26,109 bases of DNA from an uncultured Ruminococcus sp. (GTDB taxonomy: Bacteria > Bacillota > Clostridia > Oscillospirales > Ruminococcaceae): assembly GCA_937926145.1 (NCBI GenBank), contig CALANW010000078.1:1-26109 (forward strand). The letters are read 5' to 3'. Under the pieces are notes generated by a model, which was not told the origin of the DNA, made no database searches, and saw nothing but the letters and a program-made list of their open reading frames with translations. Made by a program: the position numbers and the translations under genes. Positions 13,078 to 20,184 of the stretch are shown here, in pieces; the first letter of the stretch is position 1, and every line of letters starts with the position of its first letter.

Positions 13078-13114
13078 TTTTAAAAGAAATATTGTCAATG
13101 TATTGTCAATTTCA
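13078..13114. repeat. 37-bp terminal direct repeat, right copy (integrase arm-site candidate)
   Basis: Identical to 5897-5933. It begins 7 bases after the integrase stop codon and contains two tandem ATTGTCAAT words, as expected of arm sites near the recombining end. Confidence 0.65.
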
Positions 13115-13133
13115 CTTTTGAGGGCAAATAAAA

Positions 13134-13161
13134 ACGCCGTCCGAGAACCCTCAAACGGCGT
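13134..13161 (-). terminator. replacement terminator for the tRNA-Thr gene
   Basis: On the minus strand ACGCCGT (13161-13155) and ACGGCGT (13140-13134) form a stem followed by TTTTATTT. It lies 8 bases beyond the CCA end of the intact tRNA, inside the element, and would replace the original tRNA terminator now located at 5703-5733. Confidence 0.7.
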
Positions 13162-13168
13162 AGATGCG

Positions 13169-13215
13169 TGGAGCTGGAAACGTGACTTGAACACGCGACC
13201 TGCGCATTACGAATG
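13169..13215 (-). repeat. attR: 47-bp direct repeat within tRNA-Thr
   Basis: Identical to 5735-5781. It covers the tRNA from the CCA end to the 5' strand of the anticodon stem, so strand exchange must occur within the anticodon or T-arm part. Confidence 0.92.
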
Positions 13216-13244
13216 CGCTGCTCTACCAACTGAGCTATTCCAGC
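13169..13244 (-). tRNA. tRNA-Thr (anticodon CGT), insertion site of the element
   Basis: The 76-nt cloverleaf is complete on the minus strand: acceptor GCTGGAA/TTCCAGC, D arm GCTC-AGTTGGTA-GAGC, anticodon arm GCGCA-TTCGTAA-TGCGC with anticodon CGT, variable loop AGGTC, T arm GCGTG-TTCAAGT-CACGT, discriminator T and encoded CCA. The 3' 47 bases are also the right attachment site, so the element restores a full tRNA on insertion. Confidence 0.95.
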
Positions 13245-13734
13245 ATTACTATAATATTATACTATAAAATAAGCTTGCTGTCAAGCCTTTGCGCGAAAAA
13301 TTTATCAAATTTACCGCAGAAATTTTTTCGGCAGCAGCTTTTTCTATAGAGAAACTGACTTTTGTTTTTGCAGAAATGTAAACTTTAATCGAACTTTCTC
13401 CCCTTGCGGCTTTGGTTCTATTTACACAAGGACAGTTTTACGGTATAATTATTAGTGATTTTTATACTAAACACCATTTAAAATTTGGAAAAAATCAAGC
13501 CGTCAATCCCGCAGCTGTTTTTAACAGGTTTATATTGGATTTCGGCGTAGATTTTTTCCTGTATTTTATTGGTGTTTAGGAAAAAGCTGATTAAAGCGAA
13601 GCGTTCGTTTTGCCATTTTGAGAAATGTACGAGTTTACGTCTTTAATGTCAATTTGACATAAACATTTTGAAAAATGGCAAAAACGTATTAATCAGCGTT
13701 TCCTTAGTATTACTCTCGGAAAGGAAAATTTAAT
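13245..13734. other. intergenic region with nested inverted repeats (MITE-like) and a promoter
   Basis: No gene is supported. CTAAACACCA (13467-13476) and TGGTGTTTAG (13570-13579) form a perfect 10-bp inverted repeat enclosing about 90 bp. Directly next to it, GGAAAAAGCTGATTAA (from 13578) matches TTAATCAGCGTTTCC (to about 13711) inverted, with an inner CGTTTTGCCATTTT / AAAAATGGCAAAAACG pair, making a long imperfect hairpin. Confidence 0.5.
13421..13449 (+). promoter_or_regulatory. promoter upstream of the histidine phosphatase
   Basis: TTTACA (13421-13426), 17 bases, TATAAT (13444-13449). The 5' leader to the ATG at 13735 would be about 280 nt and contain the hairpins described for this interval. 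Confidence 0.5.
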
Positions 13735-14277
13735 ATGAAGATTTATGCGGCAAGGCACGGTCAGACCGAATGGAATTTAAACGACAGGATATGCGGCAGG
13801 ACGGACGTTGAGCTTACCGAAACGGGCAGAGAGCAGGCGGCTTTGCTTGCGGAAAAAGCGTATGAAAAGGGTGACATCGACCTTATCGTCTGCTCGCCGA
13901 TGAAGCGCGCTCGGGCTACTGCAAAGGCTGTTGCGGACAAGATCGGCTGTGAGATCACGATAGATGAGCGCCTTATTGAATGGGATTACGGAGATTTTGA
14001 GGGCAAAGACCGAACGACCGAGGGTTTTGCACAGAACAAGATCGAATTCGGCGTAAAGATGCACGGCGGCGGCGAGTCGGTTTTGCAGCTTGCGCACAGG
14101 GTTTACAGTGTTATCGATGATGTTATTGCGAAATATCCCGACAAAAACGTACTTCTCGTTTGTCACGGCGGCGTTTGCAGGATAATCGAAACCTATTTCA
14201 ACGATCTTTCGACTTATGATTACTCGCATTTCTTTATGGGCAACTGCGAACTGAGGGAATATTTCGTCAAAAAATAA
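13735..14277 (+). CDS. histidine phosphatase family protein (phosphoglycerate mutase-like)
   Basis: This 180-aa soluble enzyme of the histidine phosphatase (branch 1) superfamily has the catalytic RHG motif ARHGQTEWN at residues 6-14 with H8 as phospho-acceptor, the second arginine in SPMKRARATA (about 58-60), the acid E82 (DERLIEWDYGDFEG) and the second histidine H144 (LLVCHGG). It is shorter than glycolytic phosphoglycerate mutases (about 230-250 aa), so a small-molecule phosphatase such as an alpha-ribazole phosphatase-like or phosphosugar phosphatase is more likely. The substrate cannot be read from the sequence. The start follows GGAAAGGAAAATTTAAT. It is followed by the symporter, which has its own promoter. 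Confidence 0.92.
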   Translation: MKIYAARHGQTEWNLNDRICGRTDVELTETGREQAALLAEKAYEKGDIDLIVCSPMKRARATAKAVADKIGCEITIDERLIEWDYGDFEGKDRTTEGFAQNKIEFGVKMHGGGESVLQLAHRVYSVIDDVIAKYPDKNVLLVCHGGVCRIIETYFNDLSTYDYSHFFMGNCELREYFVKK

Positions 14278-14306
14278 GAAAATTCGGGATTTTTGTATTT
14301 TCGCCC

Positions 14307-14335
14307 TTGAAAAAATATGCGTTTTATGGTATAAT
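14307..14335 (+). promoter_or_regulatory. promoter of the AGCS symporter gene
   Basis: TTGAAA (14307-14312), 17 bases, TATAAT (14330-14335), 37 bases upstream of the ATG at 14372. Confidence 0.7.
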
Positions 14336-14371
14336 TAAAGCTAATTATTTTGCTTGAAATGAGGTAGATCA

Positions 14372-16207
14372 ATGCAGTCATTTATTGATACCGTTGCAAA
14401 GATCAACGGTGCGGTCAATGGTGTAGTCTGGGGAATACCAATGCTCGTACTTATTATCGGAACGGGCATTTATATGTCGGTAAAGACGGGATTTTTCCAG
14501 ATAACAAGGATAAAAACTTGGGCGAATGAAACTTTTCTCGCCATTTTTAAGAAAAAATCGGTCACAAAGACCGACGAAAAGAAAGCAATCACGCAGTTTC
14601 AGGCGCTTTCGACTGCTCTTGCCGCGACTATCGGCACAGGTAACATTGCAGGCGTTGCGACGGCTGTTTGCATAGGCGGACCGGGTGCGGTTTTTTGGAT
14701 GTGGATATCCGCTTTGTTCGGAATGATGACGAGCTTCTCTGAAAACGTTCTCGGCATCTACTTCCGCAAGAAAAACGAACACGGCGAATGGTCGGGCGGT
14801 GCGATGTACTATCTTGAAGAGGGCCTGAAAGAGAAAAAGGGACTTCGTCACATTGCAAAGCCGCTGTCGGTGCTTTTTGCTATATTCTGCGTTCTGGCTT
14901 CGTTCGGCATAGGAAATATGGCGCAGTCGAACTCGATATCGAGCGCGATGCAGTCCAACTTCAACATTCCTACGGTCGTAACGGGCGTTGTGCTTGCTGT
15001 TATTGCGGCTCTCGTTGTACTCGGCGGCATCAAGAGAATTGCAAAGGTAACGGAAAAGCTTGTGCCTTTTATGGCTATATTCTACATAGTCGGCTGTCTT
15101 ATCATTTTTGTAATGAACTTCCGCCACATTCCTTATGTTTTCTCGTCCATTTTCAAGAGCGCATTCAGCTTTTCCGCTGTTGCGGGCGGCGTTGGCGGCT
15201 ACATTATAAAGCGCGCTGTCACAATGGGCTTCAAGAGAGGCGTTTTCTCGAACGAGGCAGGGCTTGGCTCGTCGGTAATGGTAAACTGCGCTTCGGACGT
15301 AAAAGAGCCCGTTATTCAGGGTATGTGGGGAATTTTCGAGGTATTCTTTGACACGATAATCGTTTGCACACTCACTGCATTTGTTATTCTATCCAGCCCT
15401 GCGAACTCGGTATCGTTTGAAGAAGCACTCAGCAATGTTTCAACACAGCCGCAGTATTTCACGATAAATTACACTGACGGCGAAACGAACCTCATCGACT
15501 CGGACATCAATCCGAAGTACATTGTTGCATCGGACGATGCGGCAGAGGGCACTTACACCGAATATTCCGCAAAGACCGTTTACGGTCAGGAATTCTCCGT
15601 AAAAATTCTTAACAGCGACAATGTGAGCGGCGAAAATGATTTCACTTTTGCGAACGTTATGGAGCTTAAGGGAATTCAGGCGAAAGATGCGAACGGAAAT
15701 CATCTTACGAATGAAAACGGCGACCCGATAATTGATTCGGTTACGATAACCGAGGTCAACGGTGTTCCGCTCGTAACGTATGCGTTCAGTCAGCGTCTTG
15801 GCTCTGTTTCGGGCAAGATCCTTGCTATCGCGATACTTCTGTTTGCGTTTTCAACAACGCTCGGCTGGTCTTTCTACGGAACAAAGGCTCTCGAATATCT
15901 GCTTGGAACGAAGGCGACTATCGTTTACAAGATAATCTTCGTTCTGTTTATAGTAGTCGGCTGCACGATGAAGCTTGGACTTGCGTGGGATATTTCCGAC
16001 ACATTCAACGGACTTATGGCACTCCCGAACCTTATCGGCATACTCTCGCTTTCGGGCATTGTTGTTGCGATAACGAAGAATTACATTCACCGCCGCATAA
16101 AGAAAGACGATGTGGATGCACTCCCGATGATATCTGCATATTCCGATATTCACGAAGAACAGCACGAAAAGCTTAAGGCGGAATACAGCAAGGAGAAGAA
16201 TTCGTGA
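14372..16207 (+). CDS. AGCS family sodium:alanine symporter with inserted domain
   Basis: This 611-aa cytoplasmic-membrane transporter of the alanine or glycine:cation symporter family takes up small amino acids with Na+. Family motifs are present: ALSTALAATIGTGNIAGVAT (about 77-96), GPGAVFWMWISALFGM, GGAMYYLEEGL, GFKRGVFSNEAGLGSS (about 285-300) and LLFAFSTTLGWSFYGTKALE near the C-terminus. The family is usually 440-490 aa. Here about 100-120 polar residues (about 350-468) are inserted between the helix ending FVILSSP and the helix starting near LGSVSGKILAIAILLF. The insert is hydrophilic with repeated DANGN/NENGD/EVNG turns, suggesting a beta-rich domain outside the membrane. The ribosome site is AATGAGGTAGATCA. 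A hairpin terminator follows at 16403. Confidence 0.93.
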   Translation: MQSFIDTVAKINGAVNGVVWGIPMLVLIIGTGIYMSVKTGFFQITRIKTWANETFLAIFKKKSVTKTDEKKAITQFQALSTALAATIGTGNIAGVATAVCIGGPGAVFWMWISALFGMMTSFSENVLGIYFRKKNEHGEWSGGAMYYLEEGLKEKKGLRHIAKPLSVLFAIFCVLASFGIGNMAQSNSISSAMQSNFNIPTVVTGVVLAVIAALVVLGGIKRIAKVTEKLVPFMAIFYIVGCLIIFVMNFRHIPYVFSSIFKSAFSFSAVAGGVGGYIIKRAVTMGFKRGVFSNEAGLGSSVMVNCASDVKEPVIQGMWGIFEVFFDTIIVCTLTAFVILSSPANSVSFEEALSNVSTQPQYFTINYTDGETNLIDSDINPKYIVASDDAAEGTYTEYSAKTVYGQEFSVKILNSDNVSGENDFTFANVMELKGIQAKDANGNHLTNENGDPIIDSVTITEVNGVPLVTYAFSQRLGSVSGKILAIAILLFAFSTTLGWSFYGTKALEYLLGTKATIVYKIIFVLFIVVGCTMKLGLAWDISDTFNGLMALPNLIGILSLSGIVVAITKNYIHRRIKKDDVDALPMISAYSDIHEEQHEKLKAEYSKEKNS

Positions 16208-16505
16208 TTCGTAATGCGTAATGCGTAATTGTTTTGCTCCGCAAAATTGCTGCAAAGCCCTAAAATATGTAGGGGCGGATTCTATATCCGCCCGTTAGAA
16301 TACACAGATTTGTTGCATAAAATGTGTATTAAACGTAGGGGACGGGTTGCCCGTCCCGAATCGCGTCAGCGATTTTCGGCACAATTATTCACAACGAAAA
16401 TCCCCCTGTTTTCATCGGATAATAACCTTTGAAAACAGGGGATTCGTTTTTGTGAAACACTTTAAATTCAGGGTTTGCATCGGGCGGATAATGAATACGA
16501 CCCTA
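16205..16505 (+). repeat. dispersed intergenic repeat family A, copy 1
   Basis: The order is short ATTCGTAATGCGTAAT-like words, TTTTGCTCCG, a palindrome with GGCGGATTCTATATCCGCC (16274-16292), a GACGGG/CCCGTC part, a CCTGTTTTCA/TGAAAACAGG hairpin, and a degenerate CGGGCGGATAATGAATACG inverted arm near 16477. The same order occurs at 25188-25545. Confidence 0.65.
16403..16451 (+). terminator. terminator downstream of the symporter gene
   Basis: CCCCTGTTTTCA (16403-16414) and TGAAAACAGGGG (16430-16441) form a 12-bp stem followed by ATTCGTTTTT. It is part of repeat family A; a related hairpin with different stem bases is at 25348-25394. Confidence 0.7.
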
Positions 16506-16520
16506 TTGTGGGCTCACGTT

Positions 16521-16800
16521 CATATCCCACCGCCGTTCAAACGATGTCGGCTTGAAACGCTCGTCGCTTTGCTCCTCACGTTTACTCGCCGAGGATAGTT
16601 TATTTTAGAAAAACAGAATGGCACAATTCACATTTTTTAGGTTTACGAAAATAATTTCTCATATTCGTTTTTCCTTTTTCGTGTGAATTGCGCCTTTTTT
16701 ATTTGTTAGTTATTACGTTATTGCAACTGACGTTATGCTGTTAGTTTAGGGTATTTCGCTTCTGCGGAAGCGACCAAAGGGCTTCCGCCCTCTGGACACC
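16521..16800. repeat. dispersed intergenic repeat family B, copy 1
   Basis: It aligns over about 280 bp with 22561-22820, from CATATCCC to CCCTCTGGACACC. Shared parts are CGAGGATAG, an inner inverted repeat around CAATTCACATTTT / GTGAATTGCGCC, TGTTAGTTTAGGG, and a CTGCGGAAGCGACCAA block with a compensated CTCTGCGGAGAGCGACCAA in the other copy. Confidence 0.75.
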
Positions 16801-16841
16801 TGACGAGCTGTGCTCAGCTCGACCAGCTGATTGGCTTCACA

Positions 16842-19439
16842 TTACGCATTGATCGTAAGTTCATTGTCAACGCAGTCGATCTTGACCGTGCTGTACGGTT
16901 CGATCTCGTCGGCGATGATCTTCTTTGCGAGCATTGTTTCGAGCGTGCTCTGGATATATCTCTTAAGCGGTCTTGCGCCGTATACGGGGTCATAGCCGTT
17001 ATCTGCGATATAGGTCTTTGCGGCATCGGTAACATCGAGTGTGATCTGCTTATCCTTTAAGCGGTTCTGGAGGCTCTTGAGCATAAGGTCGATGATCGGG
17101 AATATCTCTTTCTTGGTGAGCGGCTTATAGAACACTATCTCGTCAAGACGGTTGAGGAACTCGGGACGGAAGTGGCTCTTCAGCAGATTGCTTACGTTTG
17201 CTCTTGCTTCGTCCGAAATTTCGCCGTTCTCGTTTATGCCGTCGAGGATAAAGTCCGAACCGAGGTTAGAGGTAAGGATTATGATGGTATTCTTGAAGTC
17301 TACCGTTCTGCCCTGCGAGTCGGTAACACGGCCGTCATCGAGGATCTGGAGCAGGATATTGAAGACATCGGGGTGAGCCTTTTCTACCTCATCGAAGAGG
17401 ACTACGGAATAAGGCTTTCTGCGGACTGCTTCTGTGAGCTGACCGCCCTCCTCATAGCCGACATATCCCGGAGGTGCGCCGATAAGACGGCTTACGCTGA
17501 ACTTCTCCATATACTCGGTCATATCGATACGGACGAGGTTGTTTTCATCGTCAAATAGGCACTGTGCAAGCGTTTTTGCAAGCTCAGTTTTACCAACGCC
17601 CGTAGGTCCCATAAACATGAACGAACCGATAGGTCTGTTCGGGTCTTGGATACCTGCTCTTGAACGGAGGATAGCTTCGCTGACTTTTTTAACCGCTTCG
17701 TCCTGACCGATAACACGGCGGTGAAGGATCTCTTCGAGGTGGAGGAGCTTTTCACGCTCGCCCTCCATAAGCTTTGAAACGGGGATACCCGTCCAGCGGG
17801 CAACGACTCTTGCGATCTCTTCATCGGTGACCTTATCGTGAAGAAGTGTATCAGCCTTGTTCTTTTCGGCTGTTTCCTCGGCAGCTTCGAGCTGTTTTTT
17901 CAGTTCGGGTATTCTGCCATAAGTGAGTTCTGCGGCTTTGTTGAGGTCGCCGTTACGCTGTGCAGCGGCAAGCTCGCCGTTAGCAGCTTCGATCTGCTCA
18001 CGGAGCGACTGGAGGTTCTTGATATTCGCTTTTTCGTTTTCCCAACGTGCTTTCATCTCATTGAATTCGGCGCGCATTTCGGAAAGTTCCTTGCGGATAT
18101 TTTCAAGCTCTTCCTTGGAAAGCTTGTCGTCCTCTTTTTTGAGGGCGGTTTCGGCAATTTCCTGCTGCATGATCTTACGGGCGAGGTCGTCCATTTCGGC
18201 AGGCATCGAATCCATTTCCGTTCTTATCAGAGCGCAGGCTTCATCGACGAGGTCGATAGCCTTATCGGGGAGAAATCTGTCGGTGATATAACGGTTGGAA
18301 AGCGTTGCGGCTGTGATAAGTGCGGAGTCCTGAATTTTTACGCCGTGGAAGACTTCGTAACGCTCTTTAAGACCTCTCAGGATAGAGATAGTGTCCTCAA
18401 CGGTTGGCTCGTCAGCCATTACAGGCTGGAAACGACGTTCGAGTGCAGGGTCTTTTTCGATGTATTTACGATACTCGTCAAGCGTTGTTGCGCCGATGCA
18501 GTGGAGTTCGCCTCTTGCGAGCATAGGCTTTAAGAGGTTGCCAGCGTCCATTGCGCCGTCGGTCTTGCCTGCGCCGACGATAGTGTGAAGCTCATCGATA
18601 AAGAGGATAATTTTTCCCTCGGACTTCTTGACCTCGTTAAGAACGGCTTTCAGACGTTCCTCGAACTCACCTCTGAACTTTGCGCCCGAAATAAGGCTGC
18701 CCATATCAAGTGAGAAGATAGTTCTGTCACGAAGATTTACGGGGACATCTCCGCGGACGATACGCTGTGCAAGACCCTCAACGATAGCGGTCTTACCAAC
18801 GCCCGGTTCACCGATGATAACAGGGTTATTCTTGGTCTTACGGGAAAGGATACGGATAACGTTTCTTATTTCAGCATCTCTGCCGATGACAGGGTCAAGC
18901 TTGTTTCTCTTTGCGAGTTCAACGAGGTCCTGACCGTATTTTTTCAGTACATCGTAGGTGTCCTCGGGGTTGTCGCTCTGGACACGCTGATTTCCTCTTA
19001 TTTTGGAAAGAGCGTCAAGGAACTTGTCTTTATCGATGCCGAAAGCCTTAAAAATTTCTTTGATATTGCTGTTTGCGGTGTTGAAGAGTGCAAGTACGAT
19101 ATGCTCGACGGAAACATAGTCATCGTGCATATTTTTTGCGATCTGTTCAGCCTGATTGAGGCAGCTGTCAACGTCCGATGAAACATAGACTGTGTTCATC
19201 TCTCTGCCGCTGCCCGTTACCTTCGGGAAAGCTGCGATCTTCTGCAGGAGTGCGTTCTTCACGCCCTCGCTGTCAGCGCCCATTGCGTTCCAGAGCTGTG
19301 AGATAAGTCCGTTCTCCTGCTCAGTCAGAGCATAGAGAAGATGTTCCTGCTCAATGCGCTGGTTCTGGTATTCGATAGCGGTGCTTTGAGCAGCATTGAT
19401 AGCGTCAAGTGATTTTTTAGTGAATTTGTTTGCGTCCAT
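16842..19439 (-). CDS. clpB: ClpB ATP-dependent disaggregase chaperone
   Basis: This 865-aa Hsp100 protein is full length for ClpB. Residues 1-145 are the Clp N-domain. AAA+ domain 1 has Walker A GEPGVGKT at 210-217, followed by FIDELHTIVGAG. A coiled-coil middle domain covers about 400-530 (KEELENIRKELSEMRAEFNE, LRE/AAN/ELAAAQRNGD), which distinguishes ClpB from ClpC and ClpA. AAA+ domain 2 has Walker A GPTGVGKT near residue 608 and LFDEVEKAHPDVFN. The hexamer threads aggregated proteins with DnaK/DnaJ help. The ATG follows AAAGGAGGTAGATTTTT. The upstream region has two palindromes (19511-19548) but no CtsR or CIRCE box that I can see. It is transcribed alone. Confidence 0.97.
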   Translation of the reverse strand: MDANKFTKKSLDAINAAQSTAIEYQNQRIEQEHLLYALTEQENGLISQLWNAMGADSEGVKNALLQKIAAFPKVTGSGREMNTVYVSSDVDSCLNQAEQIAKNMHDDYVSVEHIVLALFNTANSNIKEIFKAFGIDKDKFLDALSKIRGNQRVQSDNPEDTYDVLKKYGQDLVELAKRNKLDPVIGRDAEIRNVIRILSRKTKNNPVIIGEPGVGKTAIVEGLAQRIVRGDVPVNLRDRTIFSLDMGSLISGAKFRGEFEERLKAVLNEVKKSEGKIILFIDELHTIVGAGKTDGAMDAGNLLKPMLARGELHCIGATTLDEYRKYIEKDPALERRFQPVMADEPTVEDTISILRGLKERYEVFHGVKIQDSALITAATLSNRYITDRFLPDKAIDLVDEACALIRTEMDSMPAEMDDLARKIMQQEIAETALKKEDDKLSKEELENIRKELSEMRAEFNEMKARWENEKANIKNLQSLREQIEAANGELAAAQRNGDLNKAAELTYGRIPELKKQLEAAEETAEKNKADTLLHDKVTDEEIARVVARWTGIPVSKLMEGEREKLLHLEEILHRRVIGQDEAVKKVSEAILRSRAGIQDPNRPIGSFMFMGPTGVGKTELAKTLAQCLFDDENNLVRIDMTEYMEKFSVSRLIGAPPGYVGYEEGGQLTEAVRRKPYSVVLFDEVEKAHPDVFNILLQILDDGRVTDSQGRTVDFKNTIIILTSNLGSDFILDGINENGEISDEARANVSNLLKSHFRPEFLNRLDEIVFYKPLTKKEIFPIIDLMLKSLQNRLKDKQITLDVTDAAKTYIADNGYDPVYGARPLKRYIQSTLETMLAKKIIADEIEPYSTVKIDCVDNELTINA

Positions 19440-19510
19440 AAAAATCTACCTCCTTTGATGTTATCAAAAACAATGGCGAATGCCATGGATTTTGTCATTT
19501 AGATTGGATT

Positions 19511-19548
19511 TTACACAATAAGTGTAACTATTTGCACAGTATTGTGCA
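19511..19548. promoter_or_regulatory. two tandem palindromes upstream of clpB
   Basis: TTACAC-N5-GTGTAA (19511-19527) and TGCACA-N4-TGTGCA (19533-19548) lie 72-110 bases upstream of the clpB start. Such half-sites are typical of dimeric repressor or activator sites. The regulator is unknown; this is not the consensus of CtsR or HrcA. Confidence 0.45.
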
Positions 19549-19684
19549 GAACGCACAAGCTCGGCTTCGTTTCGACATTTTATTTCGTATCGGCGTGAGA
19601 TTGTGCATTTTTTACAACACTCTGTTAATATTATTGTAAAAATATTTGCTGTTTTGGTTTGATTTTATGTAAACGGGGAGAAAA

Positions 19685-19771
19685 ATGTCCTTGTTTGGCG
19701 CATTTAACTTCTCCGATCGGCGTAACCGGTCGGGTTTTGTCGTTTTATGCGATATAAAAAACTTGAAATAA
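19685..19771 (+). CDS. possible 28-aa leader peptide
   Basis: ATG at 19685 follows GGGGAGAAAA and opens 28 codons (MSLFGAFNFSDRRNRSGFVV…). The hairpin CCGATCGG/CCGGTCGG (19713-19733) followed by GTTTTGTCGTTTT lies inside the frame, so it may instead be an untranslated leader with an attenuator before the DUF6514 gene. Weakly supported. Confidence 0.3.
   Translation: MSLFGAFNFSDRRNRSGFVVLCDIKNLK
19713..19746 (+). terminator. hairpin with T-rich tail in the DUF6514 leader
   Basis: CCGATCGG (19713-19720) pairs with CCGGTCGG (19726-19733) with one G-T pair, followed by GTTTTGTCGTTTT. It has the form of an intrinsic terminator or attenuator upstream of 19837. Confidence 0.5.
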
Positions 19772-19836
19772 ATTGTGAACAGATTTATAATAAATTTCAA
19801 GAAGAGGTGTTGTTGACTTTTGAAAGAGGGATAATA

Positions 19837-20103
19837 ATGAATACACTGAAAACCATTGCCACCGCACAGAACCGATTATGCTACAGCCTTACCGAAAGCG
19901 TCCGCGATGACGGGAGCATTTCCTATGGTGTAAAGGCTGTGACTACATTGTTCGGGACTTCCGAGGAAGCGGCTGTTGAGGATATTTCGTCCGACCGACA
20001 AGTCGTTGAGAAATTCGTGGACTTGCTCGCGGACAACCTTGTTCTGCCGTCCACTTTGACGGAAGTTGCGGAGGAATTCGTTGCGTCTTTTTTCACAGTT
20101 TGA
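19837..20103 (+). CDS. DUF6514 family protein, 88 aa
   Basis: The start at 19837 follows GAAAGAGGGATAATA; the in-frame ATG at 19747 has no ribosome site. The product is a small acidic protein: LCYSLTESVRDDGSISYGVK, then ISSDRQVVEKFVDLLADNLV, then LPSTLTEVAEEFVASFF. A beta part (YxLTE…DDGSISYGV), a conserved DISSDR and a helix with LPSTLTEVAEEF match the pattern of DUF6514, small proteins common in Clostridia. Function unknown. It lies directly upstream of smpB, which has its own promoter overlapping the end of this gene's downstream spacer. Confidence 0.75.
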   Translation: MNTLKTIATAQNRLCYSLTESVRDDGSISYGVKAVTTLFGTSEEAAVEDISSDRQVVEKFVDLLADNLVLPSTLTEVAEEFVASFFTV

Positions 20104-20112
20104 CGAAAACGC

Positions 20113-20141
20113 TTGACAGAAGCTCATCTTTGTGGTATAAT
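20113..20141 (+). promoter_or_regulatory. promoter of smpB-ssrA
   Basis: TTGACA (20113-20118), 17 bases, TATAAT (20136-20141) is a full consensus sigma-A promoter 43 bases before the smpB ATG. It is expected to be strong. Confidence 0.85.
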
Positions 20142-20184
20142 TTTTAATTACGAAATCATCTTGCTGTTAAAAGGGACAAACACT

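Larger units (their letters stand above)
5735..13215. mobile_element. 7.5 kb tRNA-Thr-inserted integrative element with HUH Rep
   Basis: An exact 47-bp direct repeat (5735-5781 and 13169-13215) bounds the region. The right copy is part of an intact tRNA-Thr gene and the left copy is only its 3' part, the classic result of tyrosine-recombinase insertion. The integrase gene ends about 100 bp from the right repeat. Inside are a repressor, small helix-turn-helix proteins, a rolling-circle type Rep and several small unknown genes. No coupling protein, type IV channel, capsid or terminase gene is seen, so the element probably depends on a helper to move, or moves only by excision and replication. 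Confidence 0.9.
16208..16841. other. long intergenic region filled with two dispersed repeats
   Basis: No gene is supported. Repeat family A (16205-16505) begins at the symporter stop and includes a GGGGCGGAT/ATCCGCCC palindrome and the terminator hairpin. Repeat family B (16521-16800) follows. Both have second copies elsewhere in the window. Confidence 0.7.
19440..19836. other. divergent control region between clpB and the DUF6514 gene
   Basis: No confirmed gene. It holds ATGGC/GCCAT (19473-19486), two palindromes that may be operators for clpB, and a possible 28-codon leader peptide (19685-19771) with an internal terminator-like hairpin. Confidence 0.5.

Noticed and set aside
5735..13215. 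Integrated filamentous (inovirus) or microvirus prophage
   Set aside because: The HUH Rep resembles phage-type initiators, but no Zot-like ATPase, coat protein or capsid gene is visible, so a phage identity is not supported.
13456..13734. Riboswitch in the long leader of the histidine phosphatase gene
   Set aside because: The structure is explained by inverted repeats with transposon-like ends; no conserved riboswitch core motif could be recognised.
19612..19800. 62-codon leftward frame upstream of clpB
   Set aside because: AT-rich, low-complexity composition without a ribosome site; it lies opposite the leader of the DUF6514 gene.
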